DNA of 53,970 nucleotides from an uncultured Erysipelotrichaceae bacterium (GTDB taxonomy: Bacteria > Bacillota_I > Bacilli_A > Erysipelotrichales > Erysipelotrichaceae): NCBI GenBank assembly GCA_944326825.1, contig CALVFL010000009.1:1-53970 (forward strand), written 5' to 3'. The position numbers and the translations under genes were made by a program. The notes beneath the pieces were generated by a model. The model was given only the letters and a program-made list of their open reading frames with translations. It searched no databases and was not told the origin of the DNA. Each line of letters begins with the position of its first letter. Position 1 is the first letter of the stretch. Shown here piece by piece: positions 41,913 through 50,907 of the stretch.

Positions 41913-43166
41913 TCAGTCTTTCTTTTCTAAGTTTTCTTTTCCAATCGCCAGCATCAGTTTGATCCTGTTTTCCTGATTGACGCTTGTGGCACTGGGGTCA
42001 TAGTCGATCGCTACGATATTGGCGTCGTTTTCATATTCTTTGATCTTTCTGACCATGCCTTTGCCGACGATGTGATTAGGCAGACAGCCGAAAGGCTGGG
42101 TGCAGATGACGTTTTTAAAGCCGCTATCGACCAGTTCCATGATCTCGCCGGTCAAAAGCCAGCCTTCGCCCATCTTCGTACCAAGGCCGATAACTTTCTC
42201 GGCTTTTTCAATAAGGGCTTCAAAACCCTCTGATACCATAAAGTCCGAGTTTTCTTTGATGATCCTATTCATCATCTTTTCTTTATTCAGCATATAGCGG
42301 TAAGCGATCTTAAAGAGTTTAGTCTTTAGACCTTTGATGCCGTAAAGTTTTTCATCTTCGATCGTATTATAGATCGAATAAAGGATAAAGCCCATGATGC
42401 CGGGTACTCTGACCTCAGCATCCTGACTTTTCAAGAAGTCTTCGAGGTTGTTGTTGCCAAGACTTGAGTATTTGATATAGATCTCGCCGACAATGCCGAC
42501 TTTTACTTTAGGAATACGCTTTAACTTGATCTTGGCGAAGTCTTTAGTGATCATGACCATGTACTTTTCAAGATCTTTGGCTTTATAGCCTTTATTTTCT
42601 TTAAAGAGTGAAGACAGTTTACTGATCCACTCATCGACTAAGCGCATCGCTTCGCCGTCATTTACTTCATAAGCTTTGGTCTGGTTTGATAGATCCATCA
42701 AAAGATCGCCATATAAAAGAGCTGCCAGCATCTTTCTTAACATATTCAGAGTTATCTTGAAACCGGGTTGCGAATCAAGTCCTGAGAAATTCAAAGAGAT
42801 GACCGGCACAAAGTCCAAATCAGCTTTCTTTAAGGCTTTGCGCAAAAGGTAGATATAGTTGCTGGCCCGGCAGCCCCCGCCTGTCTGGGTGATGATAAGA
42901 GCGGTCTTATGCACATCGTATTTGCCGCTTTTTAAAGCATCGATCATTTGGCCGATGACTAAAAGGGCAGGATAGCAGGTATCGTTATGCACATATTTTA
43001 AACCTTCCTCAACGACACTGTGGCCGGTATTTTCTAAAAGTTCTACCCGATACTTGGAATTGATCAGAACATTTTTTAAAAGGGTGAAATGGATCGGACA
43101 CATCATGGGAATGAGGATGGTGTATTCTTTAGCCATTTCTTTATCAAAGATGACTTTATTACTCAT
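41913..43166 (-). CDS. Acyl-CoA dehydratase activase-like, C-terminal subunit
   Basis: 417 residues matching the C-terminal third of the giant (about 1400-residue) activase-related proteins of Firmicutes: IPMMCPIHFTLLKNVL, HNDTCYPALLVIGQMI, TQTGGGCRASNY and the late TQPFGCLPNHIVGKGMVRKIK. Conserved cysteines in CPIH, TCYP, GGCRAS and FGCLP suggest iron-sulfur binding, as in 2-hydroxyacyl-CoA dehydratase relatives. Its start overlaps the larger subunit gene by eight bases. Enzymatic role unknown. Confidence 0.8.
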   Translation of the reverse strand: MSNKVIFDKEMAKEYTILIPMMCPIHFTLLKNVLINSKYRVELLENTGHSVVEEGLKYVHNDTCYPALLVIGQMIDALKSGKYDVHKTALIITQTGGGCRASNYIYLLRKALKKADLDFVPVISLNFSGLDSQPGFKITLNMLRKMLAALLYGDLLMDLSNQTKAYEVNDGEAMRLVDEWISKLSSLFKENKGYKAKDLEKYMVMITKDFAKIKLKRIPKVKVGIVGEIYIKYSSLGNNNLEDFLKSQDAEVRVPGIMGFILYSIYNTIEDEKLYGIKGLKTKLFKIAYRYMLNKEKMMNRIIKENSDFMVSEGFEALIEKAEKVIGLGTKMGEGWLLTGEIMELVDSGFKNVICTQPFGCLPNHIVGKGMVRKIKEYENDANIVAIDYDPSATSVNQENRIKLMLAIGKENLEKKD

Positions 43167-46074
43167 GGTCTTTCTCCTTGCCTAAAGCGGCTAAAAGTGA
43201 ACGCAAACGGATCTTGACCGCTCCTAAATTGGTTATTTCATCGATCTTTAACTGGGTATAGATCTTGTCATGACCTTCTAAGATCGCTCTGATCTCATCA
43301 GTCGTTATCGCATCGACTCCACATCCAAAAGATACCAGCTGCACAAGATCCATATTCTTTTTGTCTTTGATATAATGTGCAGCGCTGTATAGACGGGAGT
43401 GGTATGTCCATTGATTCAAGACTTCCAGTTTAGAGTGATCATAGTCAGTATGCAAAGCATCCTCCGAGATGACATAGATGCCAAAACCGGCGATCAGACG
43501 GTCGATGCCGTGATTGATGATCGGATCGATATGATAAGGACGGCCGCACAAGACGATGATCTCGGCATTATGTTCATTGGCTTCCTTGATGATCTTTTGA
43601 CCATAGTCTTCGATCTTTTTTAAATAAGCGTAGTATTCTATAAAGGCTTTCTTAACGGCTTCCTTGACTTCTTTTAAAGTCAGATCAGCAAAATATCTTT
43701 TTAAACATTCATAAAGTTTAGGTCCCAAAGTCTTAGGGTTGGCCAAACTGAAATGATCATAGATGAAAGTGATCTTTTCTTCTTTCAATCTTTTAAGATT
43801 GGCTTCAATGACTTCAGGATAATAGGCCACTACCGGACAGTTATAGGAATTGTCGGTATCTTTTTCTTTGACGTTATAAGTTAAACAAGGATAAAAGATA
43901 TAAGGGATCTTTTCATCGATCAGGGTATCGATGTGGGCATGAGTCAGTTTAGCCGGGAAGCAGACCGTATCAGAGGGGATCGAGTTTTGGGAATGATGAT
44001 ATTTATCAAGACTGGACCGGCCGCTGTTTACGACTTTAAAACCGAGTTCACTGAAGAAAGTGTACCAGAAAGGCAACAGTTCATACATATTGAGTGCCAT
44101 CGGCAAGCCGATAGTGATATTTCTTTTAGAATCTTTTGGTTTATAGCTTTCTAGAAGCGAGCGTTTGTAGTCATAGATATTGAGGACTTTATGATCGCTT
44201 CTTTTAAAGATCGGACGGTCGCAGCGGTTACCGCTGATATAACGTTTGCCGCCCCCAAAATCATTGATCGTCAGCTGGCAATGGTTATTGCAAAGACCGC
44301 AGTTGACCTGTTTAGTTGTATTTTTGAATTCTAAGAGATCTTTTAAAGATACGATCTTAGTGGCTGATGGCACATTGTCGAGGGCATATAAAGCACTGCC
44401 ATATGCTCCCATCAGTCCTGAGATATTCGGGCGGGTCACATCAATGCCAAGTTCAATCTCAAAAGCTCTTAAAACGGCATCGTTTAAAAAAGTACCGCCC
44501 TGAGTGATGATGTGAGTGCCAAGTTCTTCAAGGTTAGTAGTCCTGATGACTTTATATAAAGCGTTTTTGATGACGCTGATCGATAGACCAGCTGAAATAT
44601 CTTCAATGGTAGCACCGTCTTTTTGAGCCTGTTTGACAGAAGAATTCATAAAGACTGTACACCTTGAACCCAGATCGACCGGATTTTTCGCAAACAGACC
44701 AAGTTTGGCAAAACTGTCGATGTCATAGCCCAAAGCAGTAGCGAAAGTCTGAAGGAAACTTCCGCAGCCGCTGGAACAGGCTTCATTTAAGAAAAGATTG
44801 TCCAGGTTGCCGTTTTTGATCTTGAAACATTTAATATCCTGACCGCCGATATCGATGATAAAATCGACATTCGGCATAAATTTCAAAGCCGCTTTTAAAT
44901 GTGCCTGTGTTTCGACCAGTCCATAATCAAGACCCATGGCATTTTTGATAAGCTCTTCGCCATAACCGGTAACACAGGATGAAACGATATGCATCTTAGG
45001 ATTATTCTGATATAAAGAGATGAGTTCATTTTTGACAAGATCCAAGGTATTGCCCTTGTTGGAACGATAGCTTGAATAGAGGATCTCTTTATCTTTATTG
45101 ATGATGACTAACTTAAGAGTAGTGCTTCCGGCATCGACACCCAAATAGACATCGCCTTTGATATTTTGGCTATCATGGATCTTGACGGCATTTTCGGCAT
45201 GGCGTTTTTTAAACTCTTCGTATTCTGCTTCGTTATTGAATAACGGTTTTAGACTGTAATAGTTTTTAAAGGCTTTTAAATGATCGAGTTTATCCAAAAG
45301 ATCTTTAAGAGCGACTTTTTCATTGGCCAAAAGAGCTGTTCCCATTGCCACATAATATAAAGAATTTTCAGGACAGATGCCTTCTAATTTTAATGTGTTG
45401 TCAAAAGCTTTGCGCAGTTCGCTGTTAAAGGTGAGCGGTCCGCCTAAATAAACGACCCTGCCGTCGATCTTTCGCCCCTGCGCCAGACCTCCAACCGTCT
45501 GATTGACGACAGAGTAATAGATACTGGCAGCCAGATCTTCTTTTAAGGCTCCCTGATTGATAAGGGGCTGAATGTCCGACTTGGCAAAAACACCGCAGCG
45601 GGAAGCGATGTTGTAGAGTTTCTGATAATTTTTGGCTGCTTCATTCATGGCTTCGACATCCATGTTTAAAAGCTGGGCCATCTGATCGATGAAGGCTCCC
45701 GTACCGCCGGCACAAGTACCGTTCATCCTTACTTCAAGACCATTTGAAAGGAATAGGATCTTGGCATCTTCACCGCCCAGCTCGATGATACAGTCAGGCT
45801 TATCTAAAAAATGATTGGCCGCATGTCTTGTGGCATAGACTTCCTGAATGAACTCGATGCCCAGTCTTTCACTCGTTCCCATCCCGGCACTGCCTGAAAT
45901 GGCTAAATAAGTTTCATTTACTTTGTATTCAGTATGGATTATATTTAAGAGTTCACTTAATCTTTCTTTGATCTGTGAACTGTGTCTTTGATAAGAATTA
46001 TAGATAAGTTTTTCATTATCATCAAATAAAGCACATTTGATAGTTGTTGATCCAATATCTATACCTAAACGCAT
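43159..46074 (-). CDS. Acyl-CoA dehydratase activase-like protein, two ATPase domains
   Basis: 971 residues. Two successive ASKHA-fold activase domains: GIDIGSTTIK with iron-sulfur cysteines Cys121 (GTCAGGTGAFID) and Cys160 (SRCGVFAKSD), and GVDAGSTTLK with Cys433 and Cys472 in the same motifs. A DUF2229-type region follows, starting with CGLCNNHC and CDR (Cys592, 595, 599, 618), a likely extra cluster. In known activases a single such domain drives ATP-dependent electron transfer. No dehydratase genes are nearby. First gene of an operon ending in feoAB; GGTGAGG ribosome binding site. Confidence 0.85.
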   Translation of the reverse strand: MRLGIDIGSTTIKCALFDDNEKLIYNSYQRHSSQIKERLSELLNIIHTEYKVNETYLAISGSAGMGTSERLGIEFIQEVYATRHAANHFLDKPDCIIELGGEDAKILFLSNGLEVRMNGTCAGGTGAFIDQMAQLLNMDVEAMNEAAKNYQKLYNIASRCGVFAKSDIQPLINQGALKEDLAASIYYSVVNQTVGGLAQGRKIDGRVVYLGGPLTFNSELRKAFDNTLKLEGICPENSLYYVAMGTALLANEKVALKDLLDKLDHLKAFKNYYSLKPLFNNEAEYEEFKKRHAENAVKIHDSQNIKGDVYLGVDAGSTTLKLVIINKDKEILYSSYRSNKGNTLDLVKNELISLYQNNPKMHIVSSCVTGYGEELIKNAMGLDYGLVETQAHLKAALKFMPNVDFIIDIGGQDIKCFKIKNGNLDNLFLNEACSSGCGSFLQTFATALGYDIDSFAKLGLFAKNPVDLGSRCTVFMNSSVKQAQKDGATIEDISAGLSISVIKNALYKVIRTTNLEELGTHIITQGGTFLNDAVLRAFEIELGIDVTRPNISGLMGAYGSALYALDNVPSATKIVSLKDLLEFKNTTKQVNCGLCNNHCQLTINDFGGGKRYISGNRCDRPIFKRSDHKVLNIYDYKRSLLESYKPKDSKRNITIGLPMALNMYELLPFWYTFFSELGFKVVNSGRSSLDKYHHSQNSIPSDTVCFPAKLTHAHIDTLIDEKIPYIFYPCLTYNVKEKDTDNSYNCPVVAYYPEVIEANLKRLKEEKITFIYDHFSLANPKTLGPKLYECLKRYFADLTLKEVKEAVKKAFIEYYAYLKKIEDYGQKIIKEANEHNAEIIVLCGRPYHIDPIINHGIDRLIAGFGIYVISEDALHTDYDHSKLEVLNQWTYHSRLYSAAHYIKDKKNMDLVQLVSFGCGVDAITTDEIRAILEGHDKIYTQLKIDEITNLGAVKIRLRSLLAALGKEKDHE

Positions 46075-46107
46075 TTAATTCTTTTACCTCACCTTTATAA
46101 CGTATAA

Positions 46108-46136
46108 ATATTAATCAATTAACCCTTCAATGTCAA
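46108..46136 (-). promoter_or_regulatory. Promoter of activase/feoAB operon
   Basis: Consensus TTGACA (46136-46131), 17 bp, TAATAT (46113-46108) on the minus strand, upstream of the start at 46074. Confidence 0.8.
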
Positions 46137-47588
46137 TCAAAAAGACCGGCAGTCAACCTTATTTATATATACGCTGAGGTTGCCGCCATCAACCTTGAAC
46201 AGACCGTTGCCGTTTTCATCTATGACTGTTTCATCTTTAGCACCAAAGAGGTTTTGATAGACCTGGCCCTTTTTGTCTTTGCCGACATACATCATCTTTT
46301 CACCCATCGGTCCATCGTTGATCAGCGCCGCCATGCCATCATGAAGATCTGTACCCTCAAAAGTCCAGCCGACGATATTGAAATGATCGAAGTAATCATG
46401 ACGTTTGCCGTTCATCTTTTTATGACGCAGTTTGATCAAAAGATCGATCTCTTTTTTAAAACTGCGGGTATTGAACTTTTTAATGCCGTAATAATCGCCA
46501 TAGAAAACACAGGGATAACCTTCTTCTCTAAGCAGGATATAAGCATAGGCCAAAGGTTTGAACCAGTCGGTAACGATCGTTTCCAAAGCCTGACCTTTTT
46601 GGGTGTCATGATTTTCAACGAAGGTAACGGCATTGAGCGGACAGTTTTTGACAAGGGTATTCTGGCCAAGCGAGCCCATATCAAAATTGCCGTTATCATT
46701 GCAGGCTTTATAGAACTGATAGTGTAAAGGCACATCAAAAAGCGAAAGACAATGATCATTCTCTTCAAGATACTCTAACAAGACTTTAATATCGCCATGC
46801 CAGTATTCCCCGACAGTAAAGAGTTCTTTATGGCTGTAATCTCTTAATGTCTTTAACCAGCCTTTAAAGAAGCGGGCATCGATATGTTTTAAGGCATCCA
46901 GACGGAAACCATCGACTTTACACATATCCAAATACCATTTGCCATAGGTATATAGTTCTCTTACGACTTCCGGGTTGCCAAAATCAAGATCAGCTCCCAT
47001 CAGATAGTCATAGTTGCCGTTTTCATCATCGACATTTTCATCCCAATCGCCACCTGTCAGGCGGTAAACGGCGGTCTTTTTTTGACGATTGTCATAATCG
47101 ACGCCGCTGAAGCAGCTCTTATCCCATTTAAAGTCAGAATATTTACCCTGGCGGCCCTTGAAGTCAAAATAAGTCCAGGCTTCAATATCTTCAGGTTTAG
47201 AGATATCTTCGTCACGGTCAGCGGCATTGGTTTCGACGACTTTGACGATCTCAAGACCGTCAGCTCCCATCTTGTGGTTAAAGACCATATCGGCATAGAC
47301 ATCGATGCCGACTTCATGCAATGCTTTGATCGCAGCGAGATACTCGTCTTTAGTGCCGTATTTAGTAGGGATCGAACCCTTCTGATCAAATTCTCCCAGA
47401 TCATAAAGATCATAGACACCATAACCGACATCGTGAATGCCAGCCTGACCTTTATAGGCCGGCGGCAGCCACAAAGCGCTGAAACCGGCTTCACTTAATT
47501 CTTTGGCGTTAGCTTTTACCTTTTTCCAAAGGGTGGCATCATCATCGAGATACCACTCAAAATATTGCATCATTACACCTTTTTTCAT
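46137..47588 (-). CDS. Cytoplasmic alpha-amylase (GH13)
   Basis: 483 residues with no signal peptide, so it acts on intracellular glucans or maltodextrins. GH13 motifs: DMVFNHK, GFRLDALKHI (nucleophile Asp), FTVGEYW (acid Glu) and FVENHDTQ (third Asp), with the family start MMQYFEWYL. ATG at 47588 is six bases after an extended -10 TGTTATAAT and has no ribosome binding site upstream; a later MM pair at residues 6-7 behind AAAGGTG is an alternative start. Divergent from the NrdI-like gene. Confidence 0.9.
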   Translation of the reverse strand: MKKGVMMQYFEWYLDDDATLWKKVKANAKELSEAGFSALWLPPAYKGQAGIHDVGYGVYDLYDLGEFDQKGSIPTKYGTKDEYLAAIKALHEVGIDVYADMVFNHKMGADGLEIVKVVETNAADRDEDISKPEDIEAWTYFDFKGRQGKYSDFKWDKSCFSGVDYDNRQKKTAVYRLTGGDWDENVDDENGNYDYLMGADLDFGNPEVVRELYTYGKWYLDMCKVDGFRLDALKHIDARFFKGWLKTLRDYSHKELFTVGEYWHGDIKVLLEYLEENDHCLSLFDVPLHYQFYKACNDNGNFDMGSLGQNTLVKNCPLNAVTFVENHDTQKGQALETIVTDWFKPLAYAYILLREEGYPCVFYGDYYGIKKFNTRSFKKEIDLLIKLRHKKMNGKRHDYFDHFNIVGWTFEGTDLHDGMAALINDGPMGEKMMYVGKDKKGQVYQNLFGAKDETVIDENGNGLFKVDGGNLSVYINKVDCRSF

Positions 47589-47594
47589 ACCTTC

Positions 47595-47603
47595 ATTATA
47601 ACA
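47595..47603 (-). promoter_or_regulatory. Extended -10 promoter of amylase gene
   Basis: TGT-TATAAT on the minus strand (TATAAT 47600-47595) ends six bases before ATG 47588, implying a leaderless message. Confidence 0.6.
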
Positions 47604-47648
47604 GATCATATCGCTTGTCCGGCAATTCGATTTGAGTTATGCTGTAAG

Positions 47649-47666
47649 TGTTAGTAAATACTAACA
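47649..47666 (+). promoter_or_regulatory. Palindromic operator of NrdI-like gene
   Basis: TGTTAGTAAATACTAACA is a perfect palindrome (8 bp arms, AA spacer). It spans a weak -10 (TAAATA, 47655-47660) 17 bp after TTGAGT (47632-47637) and ends just before the AGGAGG, fitting a repressor site. Confidence 0.6.
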
Positions 47667-47679
47667 GGAGGTAAATAAG

Positions 47680-48027
47680 ATGTTAGTTGTATATGCATCA
47701 AGAGGCGGAAACGTCGCAAGTTTAGTAAACAGTTTAAATGTCAGAGCTTTAAATATCGATGAAGCAAAAGATCTGAAAGAAGATTATATCCTTTTCACCT
47801 ATACGGACGGACTTGGCGAAGTACCCTCTGAAGTGGAAGAATTCTTAAATGAGCATAGTGAACACTTAAAAGGAGTCATCGCATCCGGCGATATGATGTA
47901 TGGTGAAGAGAATTATTGTGCAGCTGGCGATAAGATCGCTATGATGTATGGTGTACCTTGTCTTTATAAATTTGAAAATGGCGGCACAAATGAAGATGTT
48001 GAAGCTATCTTAAAACTGTTAAGCTAA
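47680..48027 (+). CDS. NrdI-like flavodoxin-fold protein
   Basis: 115 residues. VVYASRGGNVASLVNSL is the FMN phosphate loop, TYTDGLGEVPSEVEEFL the second FMN loop, and GVIASGDMMYGEENYCAAGDKIA with VPCLYKFENGGT matches the NrdI family, which supplies oxidant to the dimanganese cluster of class Ib ribonucleotide reductase. No nrdE/nrdF is in the window, so it is separated from any partner. A strong AGGAGG and a palindromic operator precede it. Confidence 0.8.
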   Translation: MLVVYASRGGNVASLVNSLNVRALNIDEAKDLKEDYILFTYTDGLGEVPSEVEEFLNEHSEHLKGVIASGDMMYGEENYCAAGDKIAMMYGVPCLYKFENGGTNEDVEAILKLLS

Positions 48028-48030
48028 AAT

Positions 48031-48066
48031 AAAAGGTCTGGACCATCAAGATGATCTAGGCCTTTT
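48031..48066. terminator. Terminator between NrdI-like and MATE genes
   Basis: AAAAGGTCT and AGGCCTTTT pair (one G-U) around a longer loop; A- and T-tracts serve both convergent genes. Confidence 0.6.
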
Positions 48067-49408
48067 CTTCAAAATCCGCATCAGGCAATCCCTTTAAATT
48101 ATAAACTAAAAGGAAGATAAAGATGAGAGCTGAAAGTATCCAGGAGATCGGCCAGCCCATAAAGACGACTTCGATCCTATCATAGATCCTTGTCATGCTT
48201 AAGATCCAAAGCATCCTCACCCCGCACCAGCAGACCAAAGTGACGATCATCGCTACAAATGAGCGGTTCATCGCCCTAAGATAACCGATGGCGGTATGCG
48301 AGATAGCTAAAAGGATATAGGCCGGAGCGACGATCCTAGCCATCAAAGCTCCGCAGGCAATGACTTCTTCATCATTTGAGAAGATTCTTAAGATCTGGCT
48401 TGAGCCAAAGATCAATATCAAAGAGATGACAAAGGCTGTTACGATCGCCATCTTGAGGGCTGTTTTCAGACCGGTCTTGATCCTTTGGTATTTCATGGCC
48501 CCTAAATTCTGGCCGACGAAAGTGGTGATGGCCAAAGATATCGACTGGACCGGCAGGATCGCAAAACCGTCGATCTTGGTATAAGAACCGGCTCCGGCCA
48601 TAGCGATGCTGCCGAAAGAGTTGATGTTGGTCTGAACGATCAGATTGGAAAAAGAAACGACGGCGTTTTGGATACCGCTTGGAAGACCAACTTTGATGAT
48701 CTCTTTAAAGACCCTGGGGTAAAAGACAAATTCCCCGATCCTTAAATGATAGATCTCATTTCCTTTAAACATCAGGATGACAACAAGCAAAGCACTGCCG
48801 ACCTGACACAGCAAAGTGGCATAGGCAGCTCCGGCAACGCCCATCTTAAAGACGACGACAAATAAAAGATCCAAAAAGACATTGCTTAAGGAAGAGGCGA
48901 TCAGGAAGTATAGCGGTGTTTTGGCATCGCCCAAAGAGCGCAGGATGCCTGAGCCCATATTATAGACCATTACCCCGATGACTCCATAGAAATAGATCCT
49001 TAGATAAACGACAGATTCTTTCATGACCGCTTCAGGAGTTCCGATCCATTTTAAAAGGATGGGAGAGGCTAAAACACCTACGATCGTCATGATGATGCCG
49101 CCGACGATGACAAAGATATAGGCTGAATAGATCGCTTCATGCATCTTTTTAGGATCTTTGGCTCCATAGTAGCGGGCGACCACCACCCCAGCTCCGACCG
49201 AAAGACCCATAAAAAAGCTGATCAGAAGGTTTATCAGCGGTCCGCTTGAACTGACGGCTGCCAAAGCATCCTTGGAAACGAATTGACCGACGATAGCTGA
49301 ATCGGCAGCGTTGTATAATTGCTGAAAGATGTTTCCTAAAACCAATGGTATGACAAACCAGAAAAGTTCTTTAAAAATATTCCCCTCGATCATTAACCCC
49401 TTATTCAT
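48056..49408 (-). CDS. MATE family efflux transporter
   Basis: 450 residues, twelve membrane helices in two homologous halves. GNIFQQLYNAADSAIVGQFV, ARYYGAKDPKKMHEAIYSAY and GAGSYTKIDGFAILPVQSISLAITTFVGQNLGA are typical of the DinF/NorM-type MATE exporters of Firmicutes, which expel drugs or metabolites with sodium or protons. Substrate unknown. No clear ribosome binding site. Single gene. Confidence 0.9.
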   Translation of the reverse strand: MNKGLMIEGNIFKELFWFVIPLVLGNIFQQLYNAADSAIVGQFVSKDALAAVSSSGPLINLLISFFMGLSVGAGVVVARYYGAKDPKKMHEAIYSAYIFVIVGGIIMTIVGVLASPILLKWIGTPEAVMKESVVYLRIYFYGVIGVMVYNMGSGILRSLGDAKTPLYFLIASSLSNVFLDLLFVVVFKMGVAGAAYATLLCQVGSALLVVILMFKGNEIYHLRIGEFVFYPRVFKEIIKVGLPSGIQNAVVSFSNLIVQTNINSFGSIAMAGAGSYTKIDGFAILPVQSISLAITTFVGQNLGAMKYQRIKTGLKTALKMAIVTAFVISLILIFGSSQILRIFSNDEEVIACGALMARIVAPAYILLAISHTAIGYLRAMNRSFVAMIVTLVCWCGVRMLWILSMTRIYDRIEVVFMGWPISWILSALIFIFLLVYNLKGLPDADFEEKA

Positions 49409-49533
49409 AAATACACTTCTTTCTAAAACAACCCTATTTTAGCACTTCTCATTTTTAATGCCATCCTTTTCATGATATTTACACACCCTTTAATAAAATA
49501 TATAATATAACGTGCTGATGAGGGGGTAACATT

Positions 49534-50907
49534 ATGAACAAGATCCGCTTTATGATCGCCTTATTGATGGCTAAACTGGCTGTGATAGCTTTAAAGATAA
49601 CTAGGCATAACGGTACTAATTTCCCTGGCATCGTCGCTTTAAAGATCTGTCCGAGCTTTATCAGATATGTTGCCAAACCTGAAAAGATGATCGCTGTCAG
49701 TGGCACAAACGGTAAAACGACAGTATCCAATCTTTTAAATGATTCTTTAAAAGCTGCTAAGATCAATGTATTAAATAATTCACTTGGTTCAAATATCAAT
49801 ACCGGCATCGCTACCGCTCTGATCCATGGGGTAAGCATCTTCAATAAAGAAAAGTATGAGATGGGTGTCTTTGAAGTCGATGAAAGATCGGCACCCCGTA
49901 TCTTTCCTTATATGACTTTCGATTATATGATCATTACCAATCTCTCAAGAGATTCGATCATGCGCAATGCCCATCCGGAATATATCGCTTCTCTTTTGGA
50001 AAAATATCTTCCCAAAAAGACTAAACTGATCTTAAACGCTGATGATCTGTTGTCTTGCCGCTTAGCCAAAGATAATGAGCGGGTCTATTTTGGCATCGCT
50101 GAGTTGCCTAATGACAAAAAGGAAAGCCGCAATCTCATCAATGACATCAGATCATGTCCGATCTGTCATCATGAATTGTCTTATGAATATGTCCGCTATT
50201 CCAATATCGGCAAAGCCTATTGTCGCCATTGCGGCTTTAAAGCTCCTAAGTATGACTATATGATCGCTAGTGTCGATTATGATAATAAACTCGTTCACTT
50301 TAAAGGTCTAAAGGGTGAAAGCGACTATCGTCTTTTAAACGATTCGATCTTTAATATCTATAATGAACTGATCTTACTGACGACCCTTTGTGAACTCGGC
50401 TATTCTTTAAGCGAGATCGCCAAACTTCTTGAAAACATCGATATCGTTAAGTCCCGCTTCAACAAGACAATCGTCAATGATATCGAAGTGGTGATGCTAT
50501 TGGCGAAAGACCGCAATGCCTATGCCTGCTCAAGAGTTTTTGAATATATCGCTACTTTGCCTAAAGATAAAGAGATCATCCTGATGATGAATAATCTGAG
50601 TGATTCCAAACACTGGTCAGAAAATGTCTGCTGGCTTTATGATTGTGATTTTGAATTGTTGAATAGAGATGACATCAAACACATCATCGCTACCGGTCCC
50701 AGAGAAAAGGATTATCGTTTACGCTTCAAGATGGCCGATATTCACGATGACAAGATCTCTTCTTGTCACAATGAGCTCGATACTCCGTCTTTATTGAAAT
50801 TGAAGAAGGGTTCAGCGATCTATATCTTATACGGCACTGATTCGATAAACGAAGCCTTAAAGGTCAAAGAGAAGATCGTCAAGCGTATAAAGGAGGAAGC
50901 AAGATAA
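49534..50907 (+). CDS. murT: MurT-like lipid II ligase subunit
   Basis: 457 residues of the Mur ligase fold, partner of GatD, which in other species amidates D-Glu of lipid II. N-terminal hydrophobic helix, ATP loop SGTNGKTT, FEVDERSAPRIF, ITNLSRDS, and a zinc ribbon Cys208/211/230/233 (CPIC, CRHC) as in MurT. The segment that normally reads about ADG-x-DVSWLWD is NNLSDSKHWSENVCWLYD here, with Asn364 in place of the aspartate that completes the GatD triad. GAGGGGG precedes the ATG; one-base overlap with gatD. Confidence 0.88.
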   Translation: MNKIRFMIALLMAKLAVIALKITRHNGTNFPGIVALKICPSFIRYVAKPEKMIAVSGTNGKTTVSNLLNDSLKAAKINVLNNSLGSNINTGIATALIHGVSIFNKEKYEMGVFEVDERSAPRIFPYMTFDYMIITNLSRDSIMRNAHPEYIASLLEKYLPKKTKLILNADDLLSCRLAKDNERVYFGIAELPNDKKESRNLINDIRSCPICHHELSYEYVRYSNIGKAYCRHCGFKAPKYDYMIASVDYDNKLVHFKGLKGESDYRLLNDSIFNIYNELILLTTLCELGYSLSEIAKLLENIDIVKSRFNKTIVNDIEVVMLLAKDRNAYACSRVFEYIATLPKDKEIILMMNNLSDSKHWSENVCWLYDCDFELLNRDDIKHIIATGPREKDYRLRFKMADIHDDKISSCHNELDTPSLLKLKKGSAIYILYGTDSINEALKVKEKIVKRIKEEAR

